From positions 1-64,000 of the forward strand of contig NZ_PYVZ01000014.1 of assembly GCF_003056405.1 (NCBI RefSeq): a stretch of DNA of 64,000 nt, in the 5' to 3' direction. Below the pieces are notes generated by a model. The model did not search any database. It was not told the DNA's origin and saw only the letters and a list, made by a program, of their open reading frames with translations. The stretch is from Devosia indica (GTDB taxonomy: Bacteria; Pseudomonadota; Alphaproteobacteria; Rhizobiales; Devosiaceae). This document shows, one piece after another, positions 45,339 through 54,509 of this stretch. The translations under genes and the position numbers were made by a program. How positions within the stretch are numbered: the first letter of the stretch is position 1; each line of letters begins with the position of its first letter.

Positions 45339-47579
45339 ATGAGCTGCTGCGTCCCCCCTGCAGCATTCGTGGAGTCGTTGGCGGGCGGCCCCAACCGCGG
45401 ACCGTCAGACAACGAAGTCCGGCTGGCCAGCCGCGCTTTGGGCGATGGCCTCAGGCAATCCGAGTTCTCGGTGCCTTCCATACATTGCGGTGCCTGCATC
45501 CGGACAATCGAAACGGCCCTCGACAGCATGCCCGGCATCGTCTCCAGCCGCGTCAACCTTTCAGGAAAGCGCGTCACCGTCAGGTGGCGGGACGGCGAGA
45601 GCCCGCCGCCGATGGTGCATCGCATGGTCGAGCTGGGCTACGAACCCAACATCTTCTCGCTCGAACAAGCCGGCCGGGACAGCAGCTTCACGGGCCTCGT
45701 CCGCGCACTCGCCGTCGCTGCATTTTGCTCGATGAACATCATGATGTTCTCCGGCTCGGTCTGGGCGGGCGCCGATGGCCCCACCCGCGATCTGCTCCAC
45801 TGGATCTGCGCGGCGCTGACTTTGCCAGCCTTGCTCTATTCGGGGCGCGTCTTCTACCAATCCGCCTGGGGCGCGCTTCGATCAGGCCGGACCAACATGG
45901 ATGTTCCGGTAACCATCGGCATCGTCATGGCATTTACCTTGAGCGTCTACGATACCGGCGTCTCGGGCGAACAGGTCTATTTCGATGCCGTCGCTTCGCT
46001 GATCTTTTTCCTGCTCATCGGTCGGACGCTGGACCACGCGATGCGCGAGCGCGCCCGCAATGCGGTAAAGGGCCTCGCGCGCCTCGCGCCCACCGGCGCC
46101 CTTGTCATAGACGAAGTCCACGGCCCCGCCTTCATGCCATTGGCCGAAATTGCACCCGGCTCAATGATCGCCGTAGCCATTGGGGAGCGCATCCCCCTCG
46201 ATGGCGAAGTCGTGACCGGTTTGAGCGCTCTGGACAAAAGTCTGCTGACCGGTGAGAGTCTCGCCGAGCCTGTAGGGCCGGGCCAGCCCGTTCCAGCCGG
46301 CGCCCTCAACGTCTCCGGTGCGCTGACCATTCGCTCCACGGCGGACGAAACAGGCTCGACCCTCAGTCGCCTTGTCACCCTGCTTGAGGATGCCGAGGCC
46401 GGCCGCAATCGCTATCGTCGCATCTCCGACCGGGCCGCTGCCTGGTACTCGCCAGTCGTTCATTTGGCTGCTGCAATGGCCTTCCTCGGATGGATGATAG
46501 CCAACGGCGATTTGCACAATGCAGCAACGATCGCCATTGCGGTGCTCATCATAACTTGTCCCTGCGCCCTCGGCCTCGCCGTTCCTATGGTGCAGGTCAT
46601 GGCCGCCCGGCGTCTCTTCGAGGCCGGCATCATGGTCCGAGACGGTGCCGCGCTCGAACGACTTGCGGAGATCGACACCGTGATCTTCGACAAGACCGGC
46701 ACACTGACCACAGGGCTTGCCGCACCAATTGCATCAAGCGGCAGCGTCGAGGCGCTGACCATGGCTGCAAGCCTGGCGGCCCGCTCGCGTCACCCTTACT
46801 CTTTGGCAATAGCCCGCAGCTTCCGCTCGGCACCAGATGTTGCCTGGACCGATGTGGAGGAGAAGCCGGGGCTGGGAATCGAAGCGCGATACAAAGGCCA
46901 CCTCTATCGGCTGGGACGTGCGAGTTGGTCCAGTCCAGCGGAGGCTGGCGACGCCAGCACCGTGTTCAGCCGGGACGGAGTCTCCCTGGCAGCCTTCACC
47001 TTCGCTGATCAGTTCCGCCCCCATGCTGCAGAGAGCGTCAAAACTCTGCTGGACGAAAAACTGCGTGTCGAGATCCTATCGGGCGATCGCGCCGCCTTGG
47101 TCGAGGGAATTGGGGCAAAGCTCGGCATCGCCGGACGCGGTAGCCTGCTTCCCGAGGACAAGTTTCATCGCATCGAAGAGCTTGAAGCCGCCGGGCATCG
47201 AGTGCTCATGGTCGGCGACGGTCTCAACGACACGCCAGCCATGGCACGCGCGCACGCCTCCATGGCGCCCGGCAGCGCCATCGATATCGGCCGCAATGCC
47301 GCCGACCTGGTCTTCATGAAGAATGATCTCAACGCCATCCCAATGGCGATAGCAATCGCCCGGGACGCCAACAAGCTGGTCCGACAGAACCTGGCTCTGG
47401 CACTTCTCTACAATGCAGTGGCGCTGCCTGTCGCCATTGCTGGTTTCGTCAACCCCTTCCTTGCCGCCATCGCCATGTCGGCATCTTCGGTCGTGGTCGT
47501 GGCGAACGCCTTGCGACTTGGGTGGCGCCCACTTGTCCGCAATGAAGCGGTCTCCGATCTACAGGACCAGACAGCATGA
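45339..47579 (+). CDS. ccoI: Cu+ transporting P1B-type ATPase for cbb3 assembly
   Basis: CcoI/FixI of 746 residues, which exports copper needed for CuB insertion in CcoN. The cysteine-rich N-terminus (MSCC) is followed by a heavy-metal-associated domain with HCGACIRT, about eight helices, the metal-binding TCPCALG, the actuator TGES, the phosphorylation site DKTGTLT and the hinge MVGDGLND. These assign it to the CopA2/FixI group by context with ccoS. It overlaps ccoS by 4 bases. The ATG follows a G-rich ribosome site. Confidence 0.95.
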   Translation: MSCCVPPAAFVESLAGGPNRGPSDNEVRLASRALGDGLRQSEFSVPSIHCGACIRTIETALDSMPGIVSSRVNLSGKRVTVRWRDGESPPPMVHRMVELGYEPNIFSLEQAGRDSSFTGLVRALAVAAFCSMNIMMFSGSVWAGADGPTRDLLHWICAALTLPALLYSGRVFYQSAWGALRSGRTNMDVPVTIGIVMAFTLSVYDTGVSGEQVYFDAVASLIFFLLIGRTLDHAMRERARNAVKGLARLAPTGALVIDEVHGPAFMPLAEIAPGSMIAVAIGERIPLDGEVVTGLSALDKSLLTGESLAEPVGPGQPVPAGALNVSGALTIRSTADETGSTLSRLVTLLEDAEAGRNRYRRISDRAAAWYSPVVHLAAAMAFLGWMIANGDLHNAATIAIAVLIITCPCALGLAVPMVQVMAARRLFEAGIMVRDGAALERLAEIDTVIFDKTGTLTTGLAAPIASSGSVEALTMAASLAARSRHPYSLAIARSFRSAPDVAWTDVEEKPGLGIEARYKGHLYRLGRASWSSPAEAGDASTVFSRDGVSLAAFTFADQFRPHAAESVKTLLDEKLRVEILSGDRAALVEGIGAKLGIAGRGSLLPEDKFHRIEELEAAGHRVLMVGDGLNDTPAMARAHASMAPGSAIDIGRNAADLVFMKNDLNAIPMAIAIARDANKLVRQNLALALLYNAVALPVAIAGFVNPFLAAIAMSASSVVVVANALRLGWRPLVRNEAVSDLQDQTA

Positions 47580-47740
47580 CCGACTTCTTCTATCTCATAC
47601 CGATTTCCATCATCCTTGGCCTTCTAGGTCTCCTCGTCTTTCTATGGACATTGCGAAACGGTCAGTACGACGATCTCGATGGTGCCTCGGAACGCTTGCT
47701 CTACGAAGACGATCGGCCACGCAATGATGCGCGGCCTTGA
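47576..47740 (+). CDS. ccoS: cbb3 oxidase assembly protein CcoS
   Basis: Small membrane protein of 54 residues read directly from the sequence: one N-terminal helix (FFYLIPISIILGLLGLLVFLW) followed by NGQYDDLDGASERLLYEDD, the typical CcoS tail. The ATG overlaps the ccoI stop. It is required for cofactor insertion into cbb3 oxidase. Confidence 0.92.
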   Translation: MTDFFYLIPISIILGLLGLLVFLWTLRNGQYDDLDGASERLLYEDDRPRNDARP

Positions 47741-47801
47741 TCCAACGCAATGTCGTTTGCTTGGCCAGCTGTCATTGCTAGGCGCTCTTGGAGTACCAAA
47801 A

Positions 47802-48260
47802 ATGACGTCTAACGGGGAAGTCGACTTGAACAGTTTGAGAGATCGCTATTCTCGGCTGTTGGACATCTGCAATCTGCTTGAAGGCATTGCTGATGGGCTG
47901 CCCAACGACGTCCCGCGAACGCAATGCCAGATGCTGGCCAGCAGTGTGGTCGAACAGTTGAGGGCGACCCATGCGATCGAAGATCGTGTCCTGATGCCAC
48001 TCCTTCTGGCGTCGGACAATGCTGGTCTGCGAATGGCGGCGGAACGGCTTCGACAAGAGCACGAATTCGATGATCAAGCGGCCATGGAGGTCGAGGAGGC
48101 CCTGCATGATCTGCTCCTCGGCCGGAGCATCATGTCTCCCGACGCCACCGGCTATCTTCTGCGCAGCTTCTTCGAGAGCGTTCGACGGCATGTACACGCC
48201 GAGCAGGATCTACTCCACTTGCTCGAAGACATCACTCCAAATAATCGATCCCTGCATTGA
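47802..48260 (+). CDS. Hemerythrin-like (HHE domain) protein
   Basis: Helical cytoplasmic protein of 152 residues. The start at 47802 is chosen for its TTGGAG ribosome site; the longer frame would overlap ccoS. Histidines and acids are spaced as in HHE domains: THAIEDRVLMPLL, RQEHEFDD and HVHAEQDLLHLL. Such proteins bind a di-iron centre and are linked to O2 or NO sensing and repair in denitrifiers. Its end overlaps nnrU (TTGA), so the two are coupled. Confidence 0.8.
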   Translation: MTSNGEVDLNSLRDRYSRLLDICNLLEGIADGLPNDVPRTQCQMLASSVVEQLRATHAIEDRVLMPLLLASDNAGLRMAAERLRQEHEFDDQAAMEVEEALHDLLLGRSIMSPDATGYLLRSFFESVRRHVHAEQDLLHLLEDITPNNRSLH

Positions 48261-48943
48261 ACACGTTCCTGCTGTCTTTGGCGCTCTTCCTCGCGCTGCA
48301 CTCCATCCCGGCCATTCCCGCCATTCGACAAAGCCTCGTGGCGATTCTGGGTCGCAAGGTGTACTTGGCGCTTTACTCCCTTGTCTCCATCGCCGCGTTG
48401 GCGTGGGTCTTCCACGCCGCACTTGCGCTTGACTACGTGGAACTCTGGGCTCCCGCCGCATGGCAGGCCTGGATCGCGATCTGCCTTGTGCCGATCGCCC
48501 TGTTCTTCCTCGTGGCCGGGCTCATAAGTCCGAACCCGCTCTCGATAAGCTTTCGCCGCGGCGAGCAGGAAGCAGGCGCCATCGTCGCCATTACGCGACA
48601 TCCCGTGCTTTGGGGCTTTCTTCTTTGGGCCCTTGGACACTTCATTGCGAATGGCGATGTGCGAAGCGTCATGCTGTTCGGAGCCTTGGGCATTTTCTCC
48701 ATCGTTGGAATGGCCACGACCGAGCGCCGCAATCGTCGCCGGCTGGGTGCAACATGGAATACCATGACCTTGGGCAGTTCCGTCTTCCCGTTCGCTGCCA
48801 TGATCGGGGGGCGAGCGCCGCTCAGAATTGATCGGCCGATGACCATCGCTCTGGTGGTGGCTGCGCTCATAACCGTCTGGTTGCTTGCAGGTGGCCATGC
48901 CGGACTGTTCGGAGCCGACCCCTTAGCCGTGGCGACCTCCTAG
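48257..48943 (+). CDS. nnrU: NnrU family membrane protein
   Basis: Inner-membrane protein of 228 residues with about six helices. The start is TTG overlapping the stop of the hemerythrin-like gene. Conserved features of NnrU are LHSIPA near the N-terminus, VAITRHPVLWGFLLWALGHFIANGD and TERRNRRRLGATW. NnrU genes are needed for NO metabolism in some denitrifiers and are related to isoprenylcysteine methyltransferase-like membrane folds. Its end overlaps the convergent ubiX end by 4 bases. Confidence 0.93.
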   Translation: MNTFLLSLALFLALHSIPAIPAIRQSLVAILGRKVYLALYSLVSIAALAWVFHAALALDYVELWAPAAWQAWIAICLVPIALFFLVAGLISPNPLSISFRRGEQEAGAIVAITRHPVLWGFLLWALGHFIANGDVRSVMLFGALGIFSIVGMATTERRNRRRLGATWNTMTLGSSVFPFAAMIGGRAPLRIDRPMTIALVVAALITVWLLAGGHAGLFGADPLAVATS

Positions 48944-49521
48944 GCCTTACCATCCCATTCGACAGCTGACCCTGCCCCCGGCAGACGGAGCATGTCTATG
49001 GCGCGGGCAGCTAGGTGATCAATCACGTCGGCCAGGCTTTGCGGCCTTTGATAGAAGGCGGGCACGGGGGGCATGACGATGGCCCCCATTTCGGTCACCG
49101 CGACCATATTGCGCAGATGACCCAGGTGAAGCGGCGTCTCCCGCGCCAACAACAGAAGACGCCGCCTTTCCTTGAGATGCACGTCCGCGGTGCGCGTGAT
49201 CAGGTTATCGGATAGCCCGGTGGCGATGGCGGCCAGGGTCCGCATCGAGCATGGGGCGACGATCATGCCGGCCGTCCGGAACGAGCCGCTCGCGATCGTG
49301 CTGCCAATGTCGCCGGCCTGGTGGACCGTGTCCGCGCAAGCCGCCAGTCTCTCCCAGGCATCGGGGCCGATCTCGTGCGCCAGGGTGCGCATGGCTGCGT
49401 CGGATACGACGAGCTGGGTGGCCACATCACCCCTTCCCGCCAGTCGCTCGGCGATGCGCAGGCCGATGGCGGCCCCGGATGCGCCCGTCAGAGCGAGGAC
49501 GACGCGACAATGGCTGGTCAT
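48940..49521 (-). CDS. ubiX: UbiX family flavin prenyltransferase
   Basis: Cytoplasmic enzyme of 193 residues that makes prenylated FMN, the cofactor of UbiD. The start at 49521 overlaps the ubiD stop (ATGA). Motifs are LTGASGAAIGLRIAE (phosphate/flavin binding), APCSMRTLAAIATGLSDNL and RETPLHLGHLRNM. A frame 24 bases longer exists but lies inside ubiD. It forms a pair with ubiD on the same strand. Confidence 0.93.
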   Translation of the reverse strand: MTSHCRVVLALTGASGAAIGLRIAERLAGRGDVATQLVVSDAAMRTLAHEIGPDAWERLAACADTVHQAGDIGSTIASGSFRTAGMIVAPCSMRTLAAIATGLSDNLITRTADVHLKERRRLLLLARETPLHLGHLRNMVAVTEMGAIVMPPVPAFYQRPQSLADVIDHLAARAIDMLRLPGAGSAVEWDGKA

Positions 49522-51053
49522 GCTACGAGCCCCAGGTCTGGCCACATGGCCTCAACCTTGGCCATGACATCATCCGACATGGAGAGGGGCCTGCCCCATT
49601 CGCGGGCGGTTTCGGACCCGATCTTGTTGGTCGCATCCAGCCCAAGCTTGCCACCCAGCCCCGGCCGGGGCGATGCGAAGTCGAGATAGTCGATGGGCGT
49701 GTCCGGAATGACGACCAGGTCCCGCGTCGCATCGAATCGCGTTGCTAGGGCCCACATGACATCGGACCAGTCTCGGACGTTGATGTCCGGATCGACCGCG
49801 ATGATCAGCTTGGTCATGGAGAATTGCGGCAGCATTGACCACAGGCCCATCATGACCCGTCGCGCCTGTCCGGGATAGCGCTTGTCGATGGACACGACCA
49901 TGGCGCGGTATGAACAGGCCTCGGGAGGCAACCAGAGATCGTTGATCTCGGGGAACTGCTGGCGCGCTAGGGGCACGAAGAGCGGTGTCATCGCCTCTCC
50001 CAACCGCGACGGCTCATCCGGCGGGCGCCCGGTGTAGGTGGACAGGTATATCGGATCTCGACGCATTGTAATGGTATTGAGCGTCACCACCGGAAACGGT
50101 TCGACCGAATTGTAGTATCCCGTGTGGTCGCCATACGGTCCTTCGGGGGCGGTCTCTGTTGCACTCACGGTACCTTCGAGAACGATCTCGGCCTCTGAAG
50201 GCACCGGCAGGCCCACGCTAATGGCGCGCGCGACGCGACTCTGTCGCCGGCGCAGCACTCCTGCGAACGCCATTTCATTCAAACCGTCTGGCAGAGGCAT
50301 GACGGCCGCGAGGAGTGTCGCGGGGTCGGCACCCATGGCAATGGCGATGGGCATGTCCGCGGCGCGATCGCTCCACAGTCGATGGTGGCGCGCTCCGCCT
50401 CGGCTCGGCAGCCAACGTACGATGGCGCGATCAGGACCTAGCACCTGCATTCTATAGACACCGACATTGATGTCCGTGGGATCGTCGGGCGAGCGTGTGA
50501 TGACCAGCGGCCAGGTGATGAGCGGCGAGGGTTCTCCGGGCCAGCAGGTCTGGATCGGTAGACGACCTAGATCGACCTGATCACCGCGCCAGACGACTTC
50601 CTGACAAGGGGATCTGCCGACCGGCTTGGTGCGCAAGCTCAGCGCTGCGCGCACCATGTCCCGCTGCGCCCAGGCCGAACGAAGATCGCGCGGTGGCCTT
50701 GGGGACCGCAGTTGGGCCAGGCCTGCTCCTAAGGCGTCGAGGTCCCCGACATCCAGCCCCATGCCCAAGGCTATCCGCTCGATCGTACCGAACACGTTGA
50801 CCAGCACCGGTATGGTCGATGGCGTTCCGTCCTCGCGGACAGGGCATTCGATCAGCAGCGCCGGTCCGTTGGCCTCGAGTACACGCCGGTGGATCTCGGT
50901 GATCTCATGTCTCATCGAGACCGGAACCCGGATGCGTCGGAGCAGCCCGCGCTCTTCGAGCTGATGTACGAATGCTCCCAAAGACTGGGCAATAGGATAG
51001 CGCGGCGTAGGCAGAAGTCGGTGGCTCATGGTCAAGCCATGCCAGATACACAT
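49518..51053 (-). CDS. ubiD: UbiD family decarboxylase
   Basis: Prenyl-FMN-dependent decarboxylase of about 511 residues; the expected role is decarboxylation of 3-polyprenyl-4-hydroxybenzoate in ubiquinone synthesis. The conserved APEGPYGDHTGYY segment and LPPEACSYRAMVVSIDKRYPGQARRVM are typical. ATG at 51053 is chosen for AAGGAAAG upstream; ATG at 51029 is possible and would suit a transcript starting 41 bases from the FNR box centre. It sits opposite ubiTUV, so this may be the decarboxylase serving the oxygen-independent pathway. Confidence 0.92.
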   Translation of the reverse strand: MCIWHGLTMSHRLLPTPRYPIAQSLGAFVHQLEERGLLRRIRVPVSMRHEITEIHRRVLEANGPALLIECPVREDGTPSTIPVLVNVFGTIERIALGMGLDVGDLDALGAGLAQLRSPRPPRDLRSAWAQRDMVRAALSLRTKPVGRSPCQEVVWRGDQVDLGRLPIQTCWPGEPSPLITWPLVITRSPDDPTDINVGVYRMQVLGPDRAIVRWLPSRGGARHHRLWSDRAADMPIAIAMGADPATLLAAVMPLPDGLNEMAFAGVLRRRQSRVARAISVGLPVPSEAEIVLEGTVSATETAPEGPYGDHTGYYNSVEPFPVVTLNTITMRRDPIYLSTYTGRPPDEPSRLGEAMTPLFVPLARQQFPEINDLWLPPEACSYRAMVVSIDKRYPGQARRVMMGLWSMLPQFSMTKLIIAVDPDINVRDWSDVMWALATRFDATRDLVVIPDTPIDYLDFASPRPGLGGKLGLDATNKIGSETAREWGRPLSMSDDVMAKVEAMWPDLGLVA

Positions 51054-51063
51054 CGGACTTTCC

Positions 51064-51077
51064 TTGCGCTGCATCAA
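51064..51077 (+). promoter_or_regulatory. FixK/FNR box between ubiD and ubiT
   Basis: TTGCGCTGCATCAA, fitting TTG(A/C)-N6-(T/G)CAA. The centre is 68 bases ahead of the ubiT ATG, so a class II start would fall about 27 bases before ubiT. It implies low-oxygen induction of the quinone genes. Confidence 0.75.
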
Positions 51078-51138
51078 AGTCCTGCTTGCGGCAGCCCGCT
51101 AAGACATTTCCCGCGTCCCACTCAACAGGAGCCGCCAC

Positions 51139-51633
51139 ATGCTGCTGCCGCGCCCGCTCTCCTTGACCATCGACAAACTGCCCGTTGCCTTGGTGCAGCG
51201 CGTCGTGAACCAGGCGTTCCACCGGGCGCTGCAGCAGCACCCTGACCTTTTTGATCGCCTCGGGAACGAAGCCAACAAGCGCTTCTGCTTCGCACCTACC
51301 GATCTCGACTTCGTCTTCCTTGTGCATCCGGAAAGCAAGTTCATACACACCTTCCGCAAGGCAGCCCAGCCGCGTGCCGACGCCTCCATCGCGGGGCCGA
51401 TGCTGACCCTGCTGGCTCTTCTGGAAGGCCGGATCGATGGCGATGCGGTGTTCTTTTCGCGCAGCCTGTCGGTAACGGGGGACATGGAGGCGATGCTGGC
51501 CTTGCGCAATGCCCTCGATGATTGCAGCTTCGACCTTCCCAGAGATCTGGCCGCCATGGCTGGTCCGCTGGCACTGCCATTCCGGCGGATTGCAGAGGTC
51601 ATTCGCCATCGCGCTCTCAAGGGGATGGCCTAG
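51139..51633 (+). CDS. ubiT: UbiT, SCP2-domain accessory factor for anaerobic ubiquinone synthesis
   Basis: Lipid-binding SCP2-like protein of 164 residues (FDRLGNEANKRFCFAPTDLDFVFLVHP, ASIAGPMLTLLALLEGRIDGDAVFFSRSLSVTGDMEA). In E. coli UbiT (YhbT) binds isoprenoid quinone precursors and works with UbiU and UbiV when O2 is absent. It starts the rightward operon, 2 bases ahead of ubiU, under an FNR-type box. Confidence 0.92.
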   Translation: MLLPRPLSLTIDKLPVALVQRVVNQAFHRALQQHPDLFDRLGNEANKRFCFAPTDLDFVFLVHPESKFIHTFRKAAQPRADASIAGPMLTLLALLEGRIDGDAVFFSRSLSVTGDMEAMLALRNALDDCSFDLPRDLAAMAGPLALPFRRIAEVIRHRALKGMA

Positions 51634-51635
51634 TC

Positions 51636-52613
51636 ATGGAATTGATCTGCCCAGCCGGCACTCCCGCTGCATTTCGCGAGGCCGTCGAGGCCGGTGCCGA
51701 CGCGGTGTATTGCGGTTTTCGCGACGAGACCAACGCGCGCAATTTCCCCGGCCTCAACTTCACCCGAGAGGAATTGCGCCAGGCCGTTGCACATGGCCAT
51801 GCCCAAGGGGTGCATACCTATGTGGCACTCAATACATTCATGCGGGCGGGACACGAGGACCTCTGGTACCGTGCCGCCGATGACGCTGTCGCAGCTGGCG
51901 CCGATGCCGTCATTCTCGCCGACATGGCGCTGATGGACTATGTCTCTAGCACCTATCCCGACCAGCGCCTTCACGTATCGGTGCAGGCCTCGGCCTCCAA
52001 TGTCGACGCGATCGCCCTCCTGGTGGAGAGCTTTGGCGCCAAGCGGCTTGTCCTGCCCCGCGTGCTGACCGTTCCCGAGATTGCCAATCTGGCGCGAAAC
52101 GTCGATTGCGAATTGGAGGTCTTCGCCTTCGGCGGCCTCTGCGTCATGGCCGAGGGGCGCTGCTCGCTCTCCTCCTATGTCACGGGGCAATCGCCGAACA
52201 TGCAGGGCGTCTGCTCGCCCGCCAGCCATGTCCGCTACCGCGAGGACGGACCTGACATGGTCTCGGAACTTGCTGGCTTCACCATTAACCGCTTCGGCAA
52301 GGATGAGCCGGCGGGCTATCCAACCCTGTGCAAGGGGCGATTCCATATTGCCGACGATGATGGATACGCTTTCGAAGATCCCGTCAGTCTCGATGTCATG
52401 GAGCACCTCGATGCCTTGCGATCGGCTGGCGTCACCGCCCTCAAGATCGAAGGTCGCCAGCGCGGCAAGGCATATGTTGCGCAGGTCGTTTCAAGCCTGC
52501 GTGCGGCCCTCGAAGCGCCCAAGGAAGCGCGCGCCCAGAAATTGACGCAGTTGCACCGCCTGAGCGAGGGCCAACGCACCACGGCGGGCGCCTATGAAAA
52601 GAAGTGGCGCTGA
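51636..52613 (+). CDS. ubiU: UbiU, U32-family iron-sulfur protein for O2-independent ubiquinone hydroxylation
   Basis: Protein of 325 residues of the U32 peptidase-like family (MELICPAGTPAAFREAVEAGADAVYCGF). Four cysteines match the [4Fe-4S] site: GGLCVMAEGRC, GVCSPA and LCKGRF. With UbiV it forms a heterodimer that hydroxylates ubiquinone precursors without O2 (prephenate as oxygen donor in E. coli). It begins 2 bases after ubiT and ends 2 bases before ubiV. A peptidase role is unlikely given the set. Confidence 0.94.
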   Translation: MELICPAGTPAAFREAVEAGADAVYCGFRDETNARNFPGLNFTREELRQAVAHGHAQGVHTYVALNTFMRAGHEDLWYRAADDAVAAGADAVILADMALMDYVSSTYPDQRLHVSVQASASNVDAIALLVESFGAKRLVLPRVLTVPEIANLARNVDCELEVFAFGGLCVMAEGRCSLSSYVTGQSPNMQGVCSPASHVRYREDGPDMVSELAGFTINRFGKDEPAGYPTLCKGRFHIADDDGYAFEDPVSLDVMEHLDALRSAGVTALKIEGRQRGKAYVAQVVSSLRAALEAPKEARAQKLTQLHRLSEGQRTTAGAYEKKWR

Positions 52614-52615
52614 CT

Positions 52616-53521
52616 ATGCCAACACCTTCTTCTCTCAAGATTACCATGGGTCCGGTTCCCTATTTGTGGTCCGGCGAGAAATGGCGCGATTTCTATTACC
52701 GCATCGCAGAGTCGGGGCATGTCGATGCGGTGACGCTGGGTGAGGTGGTCTGTTCCAAGCGAGACCACTTCACCCGGCCCTTCCTTCCCCAAGTCATCGA
52801 ACGGTTGACCGCAGCCGGGAAGTCCGTCGCGGTGGCCTCGCTGGCCCTGGTGACACTCGAGCGCGAAGCTGCTCAGACGAGACGGCTTGCGGACGTGCCG
52901 CAACTGGCCGAAGCGAACGACCTTTCCGCGCTGCGTGTCTTAGCGGGCAAGCCGCATCTCGTCGGACCTTTCGTGAATGTCTACAATGGTGCGACCGCTC
53001 GGCTGCTGGCCAAGCGTGGTGCCATCCGGATCTGTCTTGGCCCGGAACTCCCGGCTGCCTCTATCGCATCGATCATCTCGGGTGCGCCAGGGATCGAATT
53101 TGAAATCATCGCGTTCGGACGCCTTCCACTGGCGATATCGGCACGCTGCGCTCATGCCCGAGCCAAGGGCAACACCAAGGACAATTGCCAGTTCGTCTGC
53201 GGCGATGAACCTGATGGGCTGGACGTCGATACGCTCGATGGTCAGCCGTTCCTGACCGTCAATGGCGTGCAAACCATGTCGAGGCACTGCCAGGTGCTTC
53301 TCGGTGATTTGCCCGCCCTGGTCGAACTTGGGGTGACGCACCTGCGCCTTTCGCCGCAGGATTGCGACATGGCTGCGGTGGCCGAGATCTTTGCCGAAGT
53401 GCGCGATGGACGGGTGTGCCCCGAGGAAGGCATCGCGAAGCTGAAGATCGTCTACTCGGCGGCGCCCTATTCGAACGGCTTCCTGCATGGAGCTCCCGGC
53501 ATGAATTGGGTCGCCGCATGA
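52616..53521 (+). CDS. ubiV: UbiV, partner of UbiU
   Basis: U32-family protein of 301 residues (MPTPSSLKITMGPVPYLW). Cysteines for its [4Fe-4S] cluster are in EVVCSKRDH and SARCAHARAKGNTKDNCQFVCG. It completes the UbiTUV set for anaerobic ubiquinone synthesis, which lets denitrifying and microaerobic respiration keep a ubiquinone pool. Its stop overlaps the next small gene (ATGA). Confidence 0.94.
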   Translation: MPTPSSLKITMGPVPYLWSGEKWRDFYYRIAESGHVDAVTLGEVVCSKRDHFTRPFLPQVIERLTAAGKSVAVASLALVTLEREAAQTRRLADVPQLAEANDLSALRVLAGKPHLVGPFVNVYNGATARLLAKRGAIRICLGPELPAASIASIISGAPGIEFEIIAFGRLPLAISARCAHARAKGNTKDNCQFVCGDEPDGLDVDTLDGQPFLTVNGVQTMSRHCQVLLGDLPALVELGVTHLRLSPQDCDMAAVAEIFAEVRDGRVCPEEGIAKLKIVYSAAPYSNGFLHGAPGMNWVAA

Positions 53522-53868
53522 ACCATCAGTCTCCCATTCGCAGCACCCCCGATCCGGACATTCTAGTCGAACGCATCCGTTCGATCATCGGCACGGTCGC
53601 GTTGGATTGCGACTGCAGGCAGAGGGTAAACGACGCCCTTGGTCGCTTCGTCGAGATGGAGCAGCAGCGAGAGGTTCGCCGACACCTTTTGTCCTCGCGA
53701 CATCATCGGGCCGCCATCGCCGCCTTGATCGATCTACTGGCTGAACTGGACGACATCAGTTGGGTGGAAGCGGATCGCGGCGTGTTCGTGGAATTCGCTC
53801 ATCTGTTCGAGGACATCTCCGAACACGCCTTGAACGGCGCCGCAGACCTTCGTCGAATGGGAGGCTAG
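53518..53868 (+). CDS. Hypothetical helical protein downstream of ubiV
   Basis: Cytoplasmic protein of 116 residues, all helical, with a CDC pair (LDCDCRQ, about 30) and paired histidines (SRHHRAAI). The ATG overlaps the ubiV stop, so it is coupled to the ubiTUV operon. The pattern [18 protein letters not shown] recalls hemerythrin-like helical bundles, but the metal-ligand spacing is not complete. Function unknown. Confidence 0.65.
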   Translation: MNHQSPIRSTPDPDILVERIRSIIGTVALDCDCRQRVNDALGRFVEMEQQREVRRHLLSSRHHRAAIAALIDLLAELDDISWVEADRGVFVEFAHLFEDISEHALNGAADLRRMGG

Positions 53869-53872
53869 AAAC

Positions 53873-54244
53873 ATGAGTGGCAGCATAATTCGGCCGGTGT
53901 TGACCTTCGGTGGCTTTGCATTCCTGGCCTTGGGTGGACTAGGAGTCATGCTACCGGTAGTTCCAACTACGCCGTTCATCCTGCTGGCCGCAGCCTGCTT
54001 CTCTCGTTCATCGCCACGTTTCGAGCAGTGGCTGATCGATCATCCAAGAATGGGACATCATATCTTGGCATGGCGGAAGAACCGGGCAATTCCAACGCGG
54101 GCGAAGATCGCGGCAGTCGCATCCATGGCTTGTAGCTTCTTGATATTGCTGGTCGCCGGCGATGCATCTGCCGCACTGAACATTTGCGTTGCGACAATAC
54201 TCGTTGCGTGTGCTGCCTATATAGCCACCCGTCCAGCACACTAG
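53873..54244 (+). CDS. DUF454 (YbaN-like) small membrane protein
   Basis: Inner-membrane protein of 123 residues with three helices. It has the DUF454 signature [40 protein letters not shown] and TRAKIAA. Family function is not settled; members often occur in haem or respiration loci. It begins 4 bases after the preceding gene and is probably in the same operon. Confidence 0.88.
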   Translation: MSGSIIRPVLTFGGFAFLALGGLGVMLPVVPTTPFILLAAACFSRSSPRFEQWLIDHPRMGHHILAWRKNRAIPTRAKIAAVASMACSFLILLVAGDASAALNICVATILVACAAYIATRPAH

Positions 54245-54280
54245 CTGCTGGCAAGGAAGTCTGTCGAGCAATCGGAGAGA

Positions 54281-54466
54281 ATGGCCATGGTTCCGTTCAT
54301 AACGTGCGTGTTCCTGATTGGATCAGGTCTCTGGCTTGCCGCCAGGTGCCTATCCCAGCGACTTCCCAACGCGGGGGAGCAAGACCAAATCGTCGCTCCA
54401 TCTTCATCACGTCACCTCGACGCCGTTCTGCTTGAAGTGGTATGGCGCGGAGACAGCTTTCGATAG
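54281..54466 (+). CDS. Possible small membrane protein
   Basis: Open frame of 61 residues with GGAG close to two alternative ATGs (54281, 54287). One helix (MVPFITCVFLIGSGLWLAARCL) is followed by a polar tail. It lies 36 bases after the DUF454 gene on the same strand. I recognise no family, and it may not be a gene. Confidence 0.4.
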   Translation: MAMVPFITCVFLIGSGLWLAARCLSQRLPNAGEQDQIVAPSSSRHLDAVLLEVVWRGDSFR

Positions 54467-54509
54467 CGCACGTGTCGACTGCGTAGGCCCAAAGAGAATC
54501 TAACTCACG

